Assembly (NCBI RefSeq): GCF_022539315.1
Contig: NC_066313.1
Span: forward strand, 29,053,059-29,117,058
Source of the DNA: Serinus canaria
Lineage: Eukaryota; Chordata; Aves; Passeriformes; Fringillidae
Length of the DNA stretch: 64,000 nt
Direction: 5' to 3'
A program made the translations under genes and the position numbers. Below are positions 12,668 to 24,578 of this stretch, piece by piece. The notes under the pieces were generated by a model that searched no databases, was not told the DNA's origin, and saw nothing but the letters and a program-made list of their open reading frames with translations. Each line of letters starts with the position of its first letter. Positions within the stretch are counted from its first letter, which is position 1.

Positions 12668-14309
12668 ATACAAAATTCCACAGTGAAATCCACCAGCCAG
12701 TTTCTTACATAGCTGCTTTAAAAATAGAATTATACACCTTTTTGTAGTGTGTTAATTTTCATATTCACTAGCTTGAAGAAACAGAAATGAAGCAGCAATT
12801 TGACTCTGAGTTATTTACCTGGACAGGTTTTGGTTTGACCTCCATTTCTGTTATGTGCCTTAATGTACAGTTTGTGGCATTAACAGAAGACCTGATGTAG
12901 TTACTTTTGAAGCCATTGCACCCTAGTAGCAGGTCAAGCTCCCACTGTTGTGAGCTTTTCTTCACTTCAAAAGGGCGAATTTTCTGTCAGGGTAGGGAAC
13001 AAAATACATGTCTGTGTCAACTTTTAGCAACGTAGCATGTTAGCTGTGTTAAACCCATCACAGAATGAGGATCTAGATAACTTTTCTTACAGCCTGCCCT
13101 CTAGACTATAATGTCCTTTTAGAGTGACACAGTGAACATCTGATCTGAATAATGGCACGGGACTAGGTTCCCTGTGTATCATTTGACAATGGTATGTTTT
13201 TGCAGTCTAACCTTCCATGACCTTTAAAAATAGATATATTATTCTCCTATATTGAAATGCAGCTGTAGGCTGTGAATTTCCCACAGTTTTCCTTAGAAAC
13301 GTAAGCATTTCAGTCCAATTCTAGCTGGTTGAAATTCATTCTCCAAGATTTTTCTTTTGCAAAGTATTCACCCCAGAGATTAATTTCTTCACATTATACC
13401 CAGTTAAATATGTATTGCACATGAGAGACAAATTTCTTCTCTTTTAGTTAAACTGTGAACCTGTGGCCTTCTGAGCAGATCTGGGTAACATATCAGCAGT
13501 TGCTTCATGCTTGAGATTTCTTTTACATCCCTAGTGGATACTAAGTGCCAGAACTAATTGACCTCATCTACCTCTCATTCTTGCCCCAGTGACTGGAGCA
13601 TCATCCTAGCAGAAAAAAAAGAGATCCAAAGAGGTTCCTACCACATGGTCTTTGGTTTCCATTGTCAGCTGTCTAAATGGTAGGCAGGTGCACAATGGAC
13701 GCTACTTATCATTTCCATTTGGGTTTGGTCTGGTTTGTTTTTAGCTAAATTCTCATTGTTTTGCAACTCGAGAGTAATTTGCAACCAACTTCACTGAGTG
13801 AAGATTGTGTTTTGACCCACTCTGGCACATCTTTGTATGATTTCAGTTTAAGAAGGGTTAGGAGGTGGCCAGCTGGGTAAAAGCAAAGCTCAGACCAAAC
13901 TGAAACATCTTGTGGAGGCACATATCTTTGAGAAGGGATTTCCTAATTGGCTGATGGCATCATCTGAGCTTAGAGAAAACTCTCAGGTCTCAAGACCTTA
14001 CAGGCCTTTTTCTTTTGAGCTGGTTTAAATTACCCAACCCTCAAAACAAGAGCAGAATTTTACTGAGGCCTCTTCTAACACTGCGTAATCTTTCAAGCAG
14101 ATCTGCATGTGAATGAAGCAAGTGCAAAACAGATCAAATCCTCCTTCTGGCTCCTGCAACCCAGACCAGTACAGTGGTGCAGGTCAGGGACACTTCAAAA
14201 CCATCGTAAAATCCACAATTAAAACTCAAATATGAAAATTTTATCCTTCATTTCTACACAGTGTCAGGGTAGCACCTGTTTTCTTCAGTTTTCAGGGTGT
14301 TGTGTGTTC
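12668..14309 (-). other. LRRC32: Probable LRRC32 3' UTR
   Basis: This stretch follows the LRRC32 stop codon and contains no recognisable repeat or exon; it ends at the candidate polyadenylation signal. It is called 3' UTR by position only. Confidence 0.35.
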
Positions 14310-16250
14310 CTATGCTTTAAACTGGTGGCTAAAGTTTTGCCTTCGGAAGCAAAAAAATGAACCCACACCAATGATGATCACAGATAAAACTAATACAGAT
14401 GTTAATATAATGAGGATGTTGATTTTCTTCAGATCCTCTTTTTCACAGTCTTCTGGTTTAATGTCCTCAATGTGCATTTCTTCCCAATACCCAAAGCTCC
14501 GAATGTACTGACACGTTAAGTGCTCCACATTTGGGATCTGGACATTTTTGTTCTGGATCATTGATGAAAGCCAGATGTTTCCACAGCAGTTGAGTGGGTT
14601 CCCAGAGAGATACAAGTTTTTCAGTGAATTTTCTAATGCTAAAATGTTGCTGTCCTGTAATGTACTGAACCTGTTGTTCCGTAGGTCTAGAACTTCCAGT
14701 GGGGTGTCACTACTCCACTTAGGCAGCCAGTTCAGCTGATTTTCAGAGAGGTTTAAATGTTTAAGGTGACTAAAACAAGGCAAGTCAATATTTAAATCTA
14801 TCAGACTGTTGCCATGTAAATACAAGTATTCCAGAGACTTTTCCAGTCCTGCTAGTGCTTTAAGTTCTATTTTCAGTCCAGGGTTCATGGAGAGATCCAA
14901 GACAAGCAGTGGAGTCTTGTGGAAGGTGCGTGCTGGTAGGATGTTCAGCATGTTGTCAGCTAGATACAAGTACTGGAGAGCAGGAGAGTTGACAAACGAC
15001 ACACAACCGCTGTCCTCTCCAGCCAGTCTTTGCTTAGCTAGTCCCGAGTACATGTGGCAAAGGCTGATGTTATTGCTCTGTAGGTTAAGAAGTCTCAGGC
15101 TAGGAAGACTGGAAAAGATGTCAAATTGCAGGGTCTGAAGGTTGTTGTTTTGAACATGAAACTCCCTCAAATTTGGCAAAGCACCAGCATCGAGGAGAAG
15201 GTTCTGCAAAGCATTGTAGCTCAAGTCAAGGACAGTTAGGGAGACCAATGCACTGTCATAACTTACTGCAAATGCCTGAAGACAGTTTCTGCTGAGATTA
15301 AGGGTGTCAAGGGACAACATTGACTCAAAGAACCCATCTGGAATGGATTTGATTTTATTATAACTTAAATCTAAATATACAAGCTGGGATAAATAAAAAG
15401 AACTTGTATTTTTACTTCGCTTCTGATCAAGAAGATGAAAAGAAGCACCAAGCCATTCATTATCCATGTAGTCCATTTTATTATAAGGGGTTTCAGCAGT
15501 GAGCTGGATTAAATTATTTGATAAATTCAGAGTTACCAGTTTATTTACCTGAGGGAAGACTGGGAAGTGAAACAATTTGTTTTCACTAAGATCCAGATAC
15601 CTTAAACTATATTCATCATTTGACTTTGTGATGCTGAAGGTCTCAATGCTATTCCTGCTAAGGTCAAGTACCTCCAACTGCCTGAGGTTGAAATCAGAGA
15701 TGCAAGTAATTGAATTTGTGGAGAGATTGAGTTTGGAAAGGTTGGCTAGAGTCTCGAAAGCACCTTCTTCTATTTCCATGATGATATTTCTCTGAAGATC
15801 TATCTCCACAAGACTGGGAGATCCCTGAAACATCTTGTGTGATATCATTACAATACTGTTGTCTGCCAAGGAAAGATATTGCAGTGTTGGAGCTTGATTA
15901 ATGAAATACTTGGCCATCCCACTGTAGAGATTGTTGTGGGACAAGTCCATTATTTCCACCTTGGGCAAAAGTCCAATCCCCTCTGTCCCGTTCTGAGCAA
16001 GCTCATGCAAATGATTATTGGCTAAATTTATTTCCAGCAAACTCGTCATGTGTGCAAACACTCCAGACGTGATGAAGCTTATCTGGTTGAAGCTTAAATC
16101 CAAATACTGGAGGGAAGTGTAGAATGATAATGGTATTTCAGGGATGCTTTGAATCAGGTTTCCAGACAGATCTATTTTGTTTACATTCGGATGGAGCTCA
16201 TGAGGGATTTGGTGGAGGTCTTTGTTGTGGCAAAGTGCCTGTGAATTTGC
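14310..16250 (-). CDS. LRRC32: LRRC32 large coding exon (LRRs, transmembrane segment, tail)
   Basis: This exon holds 646 codons plus the stop at 14310-14312. It starts after a pyrimidine-rich acceptor ending CTGGCAG at 16251. The open frame runs 27 codons further upstream to 16331, but those codons are intronic: they encode no cap or signal peptide and lie upstream of the acceptor. LRR units of the LxxLxLSxN type repeat about every 24 residues, with a less regular stretch (about spliced residues 276-312) in the middle, as in human GARP. Possible N-glycosylation sequons include NGT, NLS, NTS and NIS. Confidence 0.95.
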   Translation of the reverse strand, partial: ANSQALCHNKDLHQIPHELHPNVNKIDLSGNLIQSIPEIPLSFYTSLQYLDLSFNQISFITSGVFAHMTSLLEINLANNHLHELAQNGTEGIGLLPKVEIMDLSHNNLYSGMAKYFINQAPTLQYLSLADNSIVMISHKMFQGSPSLVEIDLQRNIIMEIEEGAFETLANLSKLNLSTNSITCISDFNLRQLEVLDLSRNSIETFSITKSNDEYSLRYLDLSENKLFHFPVFPQVNKLVTLNLSNNLIQLTAETPYNKMDYMDNEWLGASFHLLDQKRSKNTSSFYLSQLVYLDLSYNKIKSIPDGFFESMLSLDTLNLSRNCLQAFAVSYDSALVSLTVLDLSYNALQNLLLDAGALPNLREFHVQNNNLQTLQFDIFSSLPSLRLLNLQSNNISLCHMYSGLAKQRLAGEDSGCVSFVNSPALQYLYLADNMLNILPARTFHKTPLLVLDLSMNPGLKIELKALAGLEKSLEYLYLHGNSLIDLNIDLPCFSHLKHLNLSENQLNWLPKWSSDTPLEVLDLRNNRFSTLQDSNILALENSLKNLYLSGNPLNCCGNIWLSSMIQNKNVQIPNVEHLTCQYIRSFGYWEEMHIEDIKPEDCEKEDLKKINILIILTSVLVLSVIIIGVGSFFCFRRQNFSHQFKA

Positions 16251-19200
16251 CTGCCAGAAAAGGAGAGAAAAGGGGTTGTCATGTGGCAAATTAAAAATAA
16301 TTTTGCATGATCTATATAAGGAAAATAACATTCAAGATCTAGGCAGAACCTCCTCCTGAAACACTGATCCCACCACTTTATCTGAGCAGTCAGACAGCAA
16401 GAGCAACAATCCAAACACCTCTCTGCAGCTAACAACACTCTTTTCATTTTAAAGGCATCACTGACTTACAACAGTAGACTTTTATCTGTGTTTGATACCT
16501 ACTGAATGCTCTCCTTTTTGTACCTTTCTCCTGGACTCTTTTTAATAGTCCCAAGTGAAGGAGTTTTGCCCATTTTCCATTGCAATCAAGCACCATTTCT
16601 TCATTTATCTTCTGATGTTTAATTTTCTCACTTTCATCTCTGTATTAGATTTTTTGAACTCACCTTCCAAGTGTAAGCTCTACTTGAAAAAGCTTCATGC
16701 TGTTGAGAGTGTGGGTCCCAAAGCAAAGAGGTGGAAAAACATATCCTACATCACAAAACCTGTCTCTCCTTCATAGTCACACCCTCAGATATTCAACCAT
16801 GTATTCCGTTAGCCATGGCTTAGTTTAGTAAAGCACCTTTATCCAAAATGGGGCATTCAATGGCTGGAATATTTCTGATGCAAGTTTCCAAACTCTTCCT
16901 GCTTTTACTATCCATGTTTATCCTTTTGCCAAAGTAACAGTTCCCTTCTTCTTGCATGGGGAGAGCGCCTTGTGAAAGCGCTGACAACACTCACAAGACA
17001 CAACATGGAAAAGACAAATTCTGTAAAGCCAGCACTCAAGAGAGAAAAAAGCTTTGAGGTGCAGTGAGGGTCATACTTTTTCAGGCCAATTCTCAGCAGC
17101 AGATAGAGGAAAAAAACCAAATGTCAAAATCAAATCCATCTTCCAGAAGCAAGTCTGTTTAATAGCAGCTAGGATTGAGTTTGTGTCCAGGCCAAATTTG
17201 GAGTGTGTGTTCATAAGGAAGATTGAGAACATGAACATGAGCATCCTTGCATAAATATCAGGCTATATTTTGTTAATAACGAGAACATAGAGCAGTGTGA
17301 GGAAGTGGAAAGTGATAGGCTTAGGTGGCATCTAATTTACTGGAGGAAAACTCTTGTCATGAATGTGTTTGGATGTCTGGGCCATATAGTATTTGTAGAA
17401 AGATCAGAAAGGAAAGAAATAAAGAAAAAAGTATGTTGAATCTTAATTTTTGTGGCGAAGTAGGATCCAGATGGCATGACACAAAGCTTTTCAGATATTA
17501 AAGAAAGATTAAAAGTAAAAACAATTAAAACCTATATGTTTCATGTGAACTTCGAGGTGAATGAAGTGGCACATCTGCTTTTGGAGAAGTGTGGCACTAG
17601 TCAGTCTTTTGTGAATCTCTTTTGCATAATCTAAATTTTGGAGACATCACAAAAATGTGTCAGAGAAGTACAAGTGCTCATCTGAACTCTAGATATAGTC
17701 AGACTGCTCCACAATCCTTCCCATAATGCATCTTTCCAAAAGATCCCAAGTAAATTGACTACAAAAACCTGAAACCCTTTTTACCCCCCTCCAATTCACT
17801 TAAATCTCCTCCAGCTAAAAATATTAGGGAGAAAAAAAGGAAATTTTCTGGCCTCTGCCTAACATTATTTCTTCCCTACAAAGCCATTGTAGAATTGCTC
17901 ATTTTGAGCTAAAATATGCCTAGATTTGGGCTTAGCTCCAAGGCATGAGAACGAAGCTTTTTTTATTTGGTTTGTGGAAGAGGAAGAAGCCAGAAGGATA
18001 AAAAATTCTAGAGTGAAAAAGCAGCAGGTACTTTGCAGCCTAAGGCAGATGCCAGGTTTCTTCAGACACTCTGAGCCAAATCTCAACAAGTGTAGAGCCC
18101 CCTTCACTCCTTCTGGGAGAAAGTGTCTTAGCAAAGTTCTGATCTAACTAACTCCTGTCAATGCCAGCCAGCTGGTTTTCATGGAAGTCAATGCTTGAGA
18201 GGTCAGCCCCAGATCACCATGTATCTTGCAGGATTTGGCCTTTAATCTGCATCCATGGAACTGTCCCAGGAGTAAAAGAGGCAGATAAAATCTATGCTTC
18301 CCACTGCCTGCCCTTTGCTCCTGTAGCAGTTCCCCAATCATATTTCTTTTAAAACTATCATTCTTTTCACTATTTTGATCCTCACCATATTTCTTATCTT
18401 CTGCACCTTCTTTACCCTGCTGGGGCTCAAACTGCATGAATTACATCCTCATCAGGAACAGGAAGAAAAGATATAGCACATCTCAGTGGGATGGAGCATC
18501 TCTTTGGTGTATCTCCCCTCCTCCCACCTCTTAGCCCAATGGGTTCTGACTTCATCTTTTTTGCCAGTGTTGCCATCAGTTTATTTCAAGTCCATTGTCA
18601 AGAAGTACTGCAGGGTGAGGAGCATTTGGTCCCTTCAGGATCTGGTCCCACTTGTGTGCTGGCTAAAAAATGATCCAACAGCTCAAAAGCTAAGCATCAT
18701 TTGGATTCTTGTTTCAGTTCTTCACTGCTCAGCACTGGGAGGAAGCTGTCATCCATGTTCATAAGAGCCCTACAAAAAAAGCAGCTGGATCCAAGCCTCC
18801 ACTCCCATTCTCCTTTGTCAACTCCTGAACATTGGAACCAAAGAATTTGGGCTGCAGGCACTTGGCACTGACCTGGACTTGTGTGGTGTCCATGGGCATT
18901 CCCAGAAGAGCTGCCCAGGTGGAGTCTCAAATCAAACCTCTGCAGTTTGCGCAGGCACCCACATCAGCTGACCTGTGATATCTGGTCGTGCACATGTTCT
19001 TGCACCACCTCAATCCAAGGTAAGACAGAATTTCCTAAATCCCTTCCCTTCTGAAAATTATTTCAAAGCTTATCACGAATTAGCCAAAACATCTTACTTT
19101 GGGAGGCAGAACATGCTCTAATTGAAGCCTTGCCTGACCTTGGAAGGCATCATGAGTTAGGAAGAACCTCCTGACATTTAAGCTGTGCCTTGTTTTGCAA

Positions 19201-20871
19201 ACAAGTAGATATGCCATAACTTGTGTAATCAGTGCAGCTCACACCTGTGTCAAGGGTCTGGTAGGGACTGCTGACTTCCTAAAACCTCCTCTAGAGTTCT
19301 TGTTCAATGACAGAAGTACTAGTGGTGAGTCAGAGACAGGCACAAGTTTCTGACTCATGCCTTTTCGAGGAGACTTGGGATGAAAGTATTAAATTCTGAG
19401 CCCTTGCTGTTCTGAAGGTGTCGCCACAGGGAAAGTGCCTTGTGAAACAGTGAGGCTGTGATGAAAAATAGTAATTCAGGACTTCAATAAATCTAGCAGT
19501 TAATCCAGTAGCTCCTTCTTTCTTTAAATGGTGTTTGGATTTGCATGCATCCTTTGTTGGAGCAAACATCCAGCAAAGGAAGATGATCAACATTGACATC
19601 TGCAGTGCTGAGCTGTTCATTTATTCGAGATGAGCATCCGAGCCTTTGACTGCAGCTTTCTGTCAGAGCTAAATTTATCTAAGTTAACTGCTTAGAGCCT
19701 TGGGTCGCTGGCTTGGTGAAACCAGTTTATGCTGGAGTGCTGGAAACAAGCACATGTTTACTTCACAGCAGTCAGCCGGGTCTGTGACCCTTCCAAAAAC
19801 TGGAATGGGACAAGTGTGCTTGGGTTATTGTGTGTCTTGCCCAGCCTTCACTTTACTGTGATACATGGGACCCAAGCTTCATCAGACTTCCCTCTCCAGC
19901 CAATGAACTGAGCTACTCAGTCAAGTAGATTCCCAAGATTGCTCTCTATAAATTAGGTTTTAATTTCTTTGGAATTCAGGAAGTGCAGCAACACAGCAGG
20001 TGGGTAGGAATGCATTGGGTCCCATAAGGGAGTTGTGTACAGCTAGTAAATAGGGGTTTTTTTCCTATTTTGGAAATTTTTGAAGATTTTTTCTAAGCAG
20101 CTTCAATATTCAGGGGAAAAAAAAGGTACTTTTAAAAGCCTGTTACAGTCAGAAATACTTTGATAGGGAAGGGAGAAAGTTCAGGTCTGAATAACATTTA
20201 TAATATTGTACCAGGTGCTTGCAAAAATCCATGGAGGAAATTTTGTACTGGAGCAAGAGGCTTTGTCACTTCTTTTTCCTCCAGCAGAAGACAGGTGAAC
20301 TTCCCTGGCAGCAATGCTGTGTCAGGGCAGAGGAGGTCAGTCTCCCTGCTATTACAAAAGGGCTGGTATGGAGGTGTTTCACAGAAGATTCTTTATTTAG
20401 AGCACAAATAACTTAGGCCTGATAGAAAGGAGCTGCTTTTAGGTCTAAGTCTTTTCTCTGTCTCAGTCCCAGAACCCCTGTATGGTCTTAGGGAAATCAG
20501 GTCAAATTTCTTTTAACCAGCTCCCCTTTAGAAAAAACCCAAACACAATGATCCTTCTTCCCACCTTACCCCTCCTCCACCCCTCTTATGTGCTGTCACT
20601 ACAAAAAGGACCTAGCCTGAGAAGTGCCTTCTACCCATCCCCTAACCCACCTCTGCCACCACAGAAAGTCTGGTCCTGCAGGATTTCCCTTTTCAGAGAC
20701 CATGGCTGTTTTCACAGTGCCTGCAATGGGGGTGTCCCAGCCTCGCTGCAGATCCCAAAGGGCTGAAGAGGAATCCCCCCTTACCGTTTCACAGGGTGTC
20801 CCCTCCGTGGGATGATAGTTAAAGGTTCCTGTGTTCACCACTGCCAGCAAGAAGATGATGTTCAGTTTCAT
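14310..20871 (-). CDS. LRRC32: LRRC32 (GARP), complete coding sequence in two exons
   Basis: Encodes a type I membrane leucine-rich-repeat protein that in mammals tethers latent TGF-beta on regulatory T cells, platelets and endothelium. The coding exons are 20785-20871 and 14310-16250, joined in phase 0 (donor ACG|GTAAGG, acceptor CTGGCAG|GCAAAT), giving 675 residues; human LRRC32 is about 662. In order: signal peptide (about 1-17), N-terminal cap cysteines 27 and 36, about 20 LRRs, a C-terminal cysteine cap starting at NCCGNIW (583-589), a transmembrane segment (about 640-662), and a 13-residue basic tail ending HQFKA. The cysteines in LTCISDF-type context (ITCISDF, residue 212) and in NLSRNC (residue 352) match the two human GARP cysteines that bond to latent TGF-beta. 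No stop or frameshift is seen. The family is certain from length, caps and tail; function in this bird is inferred from mammals. Confidence 0.96.
16251..20784 (-). other. LRRC32: LRRC32 intron
   Basis: The 4.5 kb intron between the two coding exons is bounded by GTAAGG and a pyrimidine-rich CTGGCAG acceptor. I recognise no repeat or extra exon in it. Confidence 0.8.
20785..20871 (-). CDS. LRRC32: LRRC32 first coding exon (start codon, signal peptide)
   Basis: The exon begins with ATG at 20869-20871 and ends at the donor ACG|GTAAGG. Its 29 codons start MKLNIIFLLAVV, a hydrophobic signal peptide, and end TPCET, supplying the first cysteine of the N-terminal LRR cap. An acceptor (TGCCTTCAG) lies four bases before the ATG, so the exon itself probably starts at 20875 with 4 bases of 5' UTR, and at least one non-coding exon should lie upstream (higher coordinates). 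Phase 0 joining to 16250 gives TPCET followed by ANSQALC. Confidence 0.9.
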
Positions 20872-20875
20872 GGTT
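20872..20875 (-). other. LRRC32: 5' UTR stub and acceptor of LRRC32 first coding exon
   Basis: The four bases AACC between the acceptor CTTTTGCCTTCAG and the ATG are the only 5' UTR in this exon. The rest of the 5' UTR must come from one or more upstream exons. Confidence 0.6.
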
Positions 20876-21070
20876 CTGAAGGCAAAAGAAATTATGGTTA
20901 GATTTCAAACAGAACACAGAGGTCAACAGATGTAAAAGCTGGCACCAGATCATCATCTAATATGGAGATGGCCACAAGCAATGCAATAAATTAGGATCTC
21001 TGAGCCTACTACACTTGTGACTTACCTGTGTAGCTCTGTGTTCCTTTGAGCCTGGTGGCAAAAGGAAGAT
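20876..21070 (-). other. LRRC32: Candidate non-coding first exon of LRRC32 (donor at 21026)
   Basis: A perfect consensus donor, ACACAG|GTAAGT, ends a possible exon at 21026 on the minus strand, only about 150 bases upstream of the acceptor at 20876. The exon's 5' end is not defined and no TATA box is evident. The short intron (about 150 bases) is plausible. This is inferred from the splice signal alone. Confidence 0.3.
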
Positions 21071-21564
21071 GCAAGACATTTAATGGGTTTGTGCGGTTCC
21101 AGATGCTGCCTACATGACATCCAGGCCACCCAGTGAAGTCCAGATGCTCATGCTGGGCAGTGTGTCTGGCATCACGTAGAAAGAGCTCTCAAATGGAAAT
21201 GGTTTCTGTTTAGATCCAACAAATTAAGTTGAGGGTATTAGCCACAACAGGACAGCACCCTGACAGACAGTCTTCTGTCATGCAGAAGATGATTTCAGAT
21301 GGTTTGTGAGTTCAGGTTTGTATTTATTACTTTGTGCTGCCCTCTAGGGCTGAAGCACCTGTGTAATTGCTGGTTTCCTCCCTTCCTTCTGCTAAGCACT
21401 GCTGCTGGGAAACCCACCTTTGCACAGGTTTTCCCATTGTTTTTCCTAGAGCTACAAGCCTGAACTGTTGCAACACAATTTTCCTGGGGTTGAAATAATA
21501 TGCCAAAGATCTGGGCTCTTAACTTCTCATTTGCTTTGCAATGCACTCTGAAATGAGAGGCAAA

Positions 21565-21700
21565 ATCACAGAATCACAGAATCACAGAATCACAGAATGC
21601 TTTGGGTTGGAAGGGCCCTTAAAGGTCCTCTGGCTCCAGCCCCTCTGCCGTGTTAGGGACACCTTCCTGCAGACCAGGTTGCTGGTCCAGCCATGAAAAT
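21565..21700 (-). mobile_element. CR1 LINE 3' fragment, minus orientation
   Basis: Four tandem TCACAGAA units are followed by GCTTTGGGTTGGAAGGGCCC and CAGACCAGGTTGCT. The element sits between the LRRC32 start exon and the duplicated upstream segment. Confidence 0.85.
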
Positions 21701-24099
21701 GCCATGCAAAGACAACAGGGGAGGGCATGATTAGGTGCAATGGACAGAAAAATCCACATTAAGCTCCGTCAGTGAGATTATCACAACCCCAGACAGGCTC
21801 CCCTTGACTGGGCTGGTGTCAGACTCGTTTTGACCACCTTCCCTCAAGCACGTCGTGTCTTGATCTTCCCTCATCCAGAGCTGGCTGCAGTGCTGGTTTT
21901 GGCATTCTTCCTGGACTCAAGCTCTCTATCTGCAACCCCCTCGGGGTGAGCAGGGAACTTATGCTGAAGCTGGGGACTTCAGTGGTGTTCAGAGGTTTAA
22001 ATTCCTTTGAGATGCTCTGTGTTTAGAGTTTGCCCTGTCAGCAGTGTGCAATAGCGCTTGCAATGCACAGACGCTTTTGCAAGAAAAACCTCAAACATTT
22101 GAGGCCTCCATGAGAAAAAAGATATATTTCTAAAAATAGGAGATTTTGATTTAATTTAGAGATGGACTACTAATATCATACCTGTAATGAAGAGCAACAA
22201 GTGACCAGGATGACTGCAGCTTTGCATTTTCTACAACGGATGTTCGGAGCACTTTGGGAAGTTTGGATTTGCGGGGATAAAAATAGCAGAGATTTTGTTG
22301 GTTGAGCTTTTTAAAAACCCAGCTCAGTTCCTCAGGCTGTTTTACCAAGCGACCAAACAGTTGTGCCAGGTGAACTGTGAAGAAGAGCCTGGACAGAAAC
22401 AAATGCCAAACCAGGAGGGAAGGGCATGCACTGATTCTGCTGCTCAGGACTTTGCTTCATTAAAATCACAGCCAAGTCAAGTCTGCATACTGAACTAAGG
22501 ACTCCTACATCTCCTCTAACCCCAGCATGGCTTTTCTCCTATCTTTTGAAGCTGGTGCCTTCATTGTTTCTCACTCTGTCCTCTCTCTACTTGCACGTGT
22601 ATCAGGTGTTTAGCCAACAGAACTTCCCCACCAGAAATTAACATTTTCAATTATTTGGATACATGGGGTTTAGCCAGATATCCTATTTTATTCACCTTTT
22701 TTTTTTTTTCCTACTCCTCTCTACAGGAAAGAAAAAAAATAAAGCAACAATTGCATGAAATTCACCAGGCTGGAGACTTGCTGAGCAAGGGGCTGGGTGA
22801 AGGGACAGTAGGAGATGGGAAAATGAAAACACTTTTATCATCATAAAGTGATTTGCAGATTAAACTATCTGACACTGAAAACAAACTATCTCCCTGGAAA
22901 CGCAGTTCCCGGGAAAACTCAAGTTCAGGAACTAAACCACAGTAATTTCTCATGATATTTTAGTGCAGCAAAAAGAGAGAAAAAACGAACTTTTAATTCA
23001 GCAATTTGTTTTCTTTGGCAGTGGAATCAGTATCTGGGAAAAGGTCTATTCAATTTATGTGATCCAGCAGGAGGAAAATTGAGGTGAGGGTAGTTACTTC
23101 TGGTAGATCTGATTGCATGATGCTGATACCCCCCCTTGAATCTATCCATCATTATATTAGTAAAAGGTAAAATACTGATACAATCACTGAAATGGAAATA
23201 TCTGCTTTAAAAAGAGATTACTTGTTTTGAATTTCTTTTACTGAAACTTAAAGGATTTCAGCATTTTAGAGTAATAAATTGATTTTAAAGTTTAAATGAT
23301 TGCATCTTAATTTAAAAAAACCCATAAATAAATTTCCTCTGTTGTGGAAAACCTAACTTTTGATTCTATTTAAGGAAACATATTTACACTTTCATCAAAA
23401 ATACTTTTGGCAAAATGCACCAGGGTTTGGCTTCATAAATGCATCTGTGACTTTTATATAAATAAGGATTTTCTAAAACTTTACCAGTTCCAAATACTGT
23501 CTAAGCGTTAATTCCTGTGGTAACAATCCAGATGCAGCAAAACCCTCTCAGTAAGTCATTGTTCACCCAAGGTGACATTCAAGCTGTCGGGATCTTAAGA
23601 GTAGCACAATAATGCTGCCATCTCACACCTCGTGCTCCAACAGGGAGAGCTCAATGACAGTGCTGATAGTAAGGAGAGCAGAGGAGCCAAACAGCCTTTT
23701 GCCCATTTTACCCGGGGCTCTGAGAGTTGCCCAAGGCTGTGCTAAGATTCCTTGTCAGGGAGCTGGGAGAGTGGCATTTAATCAGTGTACAAGGCTGATC
23801 GCTGCAGCACTCCTGGTTCAGAGCTCCCTAATGCAGCAATTCCACAAACAGACTAAAGTCCTGTAAAGAAGGAAAAAATACCCAGACATGTCCCCATCTT
23901 TGACTACTGCAAGCACAGAGAATAATAACAAAAACCTGGCTTATGACAACTGCATTGTTGTAAACTAATCGGCGCCTCCTTAACATAAGGGATCTGACTC
24001 TCTGCAGTGCAAGTCCCTGATGGGTTAAATACACAGCTGTGTGCATAGAGCCATCTACACAGTGTGTTCAGCCAGTTCCTCAGCCTATCCATAAACACA
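21701..24099. other. LRRC32 upstream DNA, nothing recognised
   Basis: AT-rich patches occur around 23160-23480 and a T run near 22698-22712. No exon is supported; part of this may be transcribed as 5' UTR intron if the upstream first exons are real. Confidence 0.4.
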
Positions 24100-24578
24100 G
24101 TATATTTTATTTATACAGTACCTTCCTCATCCGTGTTACTTTCAAAAAGCTCTAAGTTGCCAGAGCCCCCACCTCTCCTGCAGTCAAAAGCTCAACTTTC
24201 CAGCATGCTCCCAGGTTTGCCTGCATCTCCACATACCTGCTCTGTGGCTGGAGGAGGAGGAGGAGGAGCAGGATTCACCTCTGCTTGCAGCCTTCTGTCT
24301 CACAGACTCTCCCAGCAGCTTTTCCAGGGCAAGTCGAGGAAGAGTTTACTCAGGGAAGTCGTACCTCTCTTGCATGCCAGCTGACTAAAACTCTGTGAGC
24401 TCCGAGAGAAGTTTGAAGTCACAGGGAAAAAAAATACTCCCCATAGACCAGTCCGTGAATTCATTCCTTTGCAGTCACGATCCCTTATGTATTCCCAGGC
24501 TCCCACAAGCGTGTGAATGCATACCTCTGTAATTGTTTTAAAATGTGTGTGTCCTCTGAGCTTCTCTTTATTTTCCAT
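24100..24578. repeat. Direct segmental duplication, copy 1
   Basis: This 479-base segment is repeated at 25925-26413 in the same orientation. By eye the copies differ by about a dozen substitutions and a few short indels, roughly 97 percent identity. The segment contains a (GGA)n run. On the minus strand (the LRRC32 strand) it has a donor-like sequence GAGCAG|GTATGT ending a possible exon at 24237. The ends show no TG...CA termini or primer-binding site, so it does not look like a long terminal repeat. It lies about 3.2 kb upstream of the LRRC32 start codon, so a duplicated alternative first exon or promoter is possible. Confidence 0.85.

Noticed and set aside
16251..16331. Upstream in-frame extension of the large LRRC32 exon with its own ATG
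   Set aside because: It lies upstream of a strong acceptor, lacks a signal peptide and cap cysteine, and the proper start exon is found at 20785-20871.
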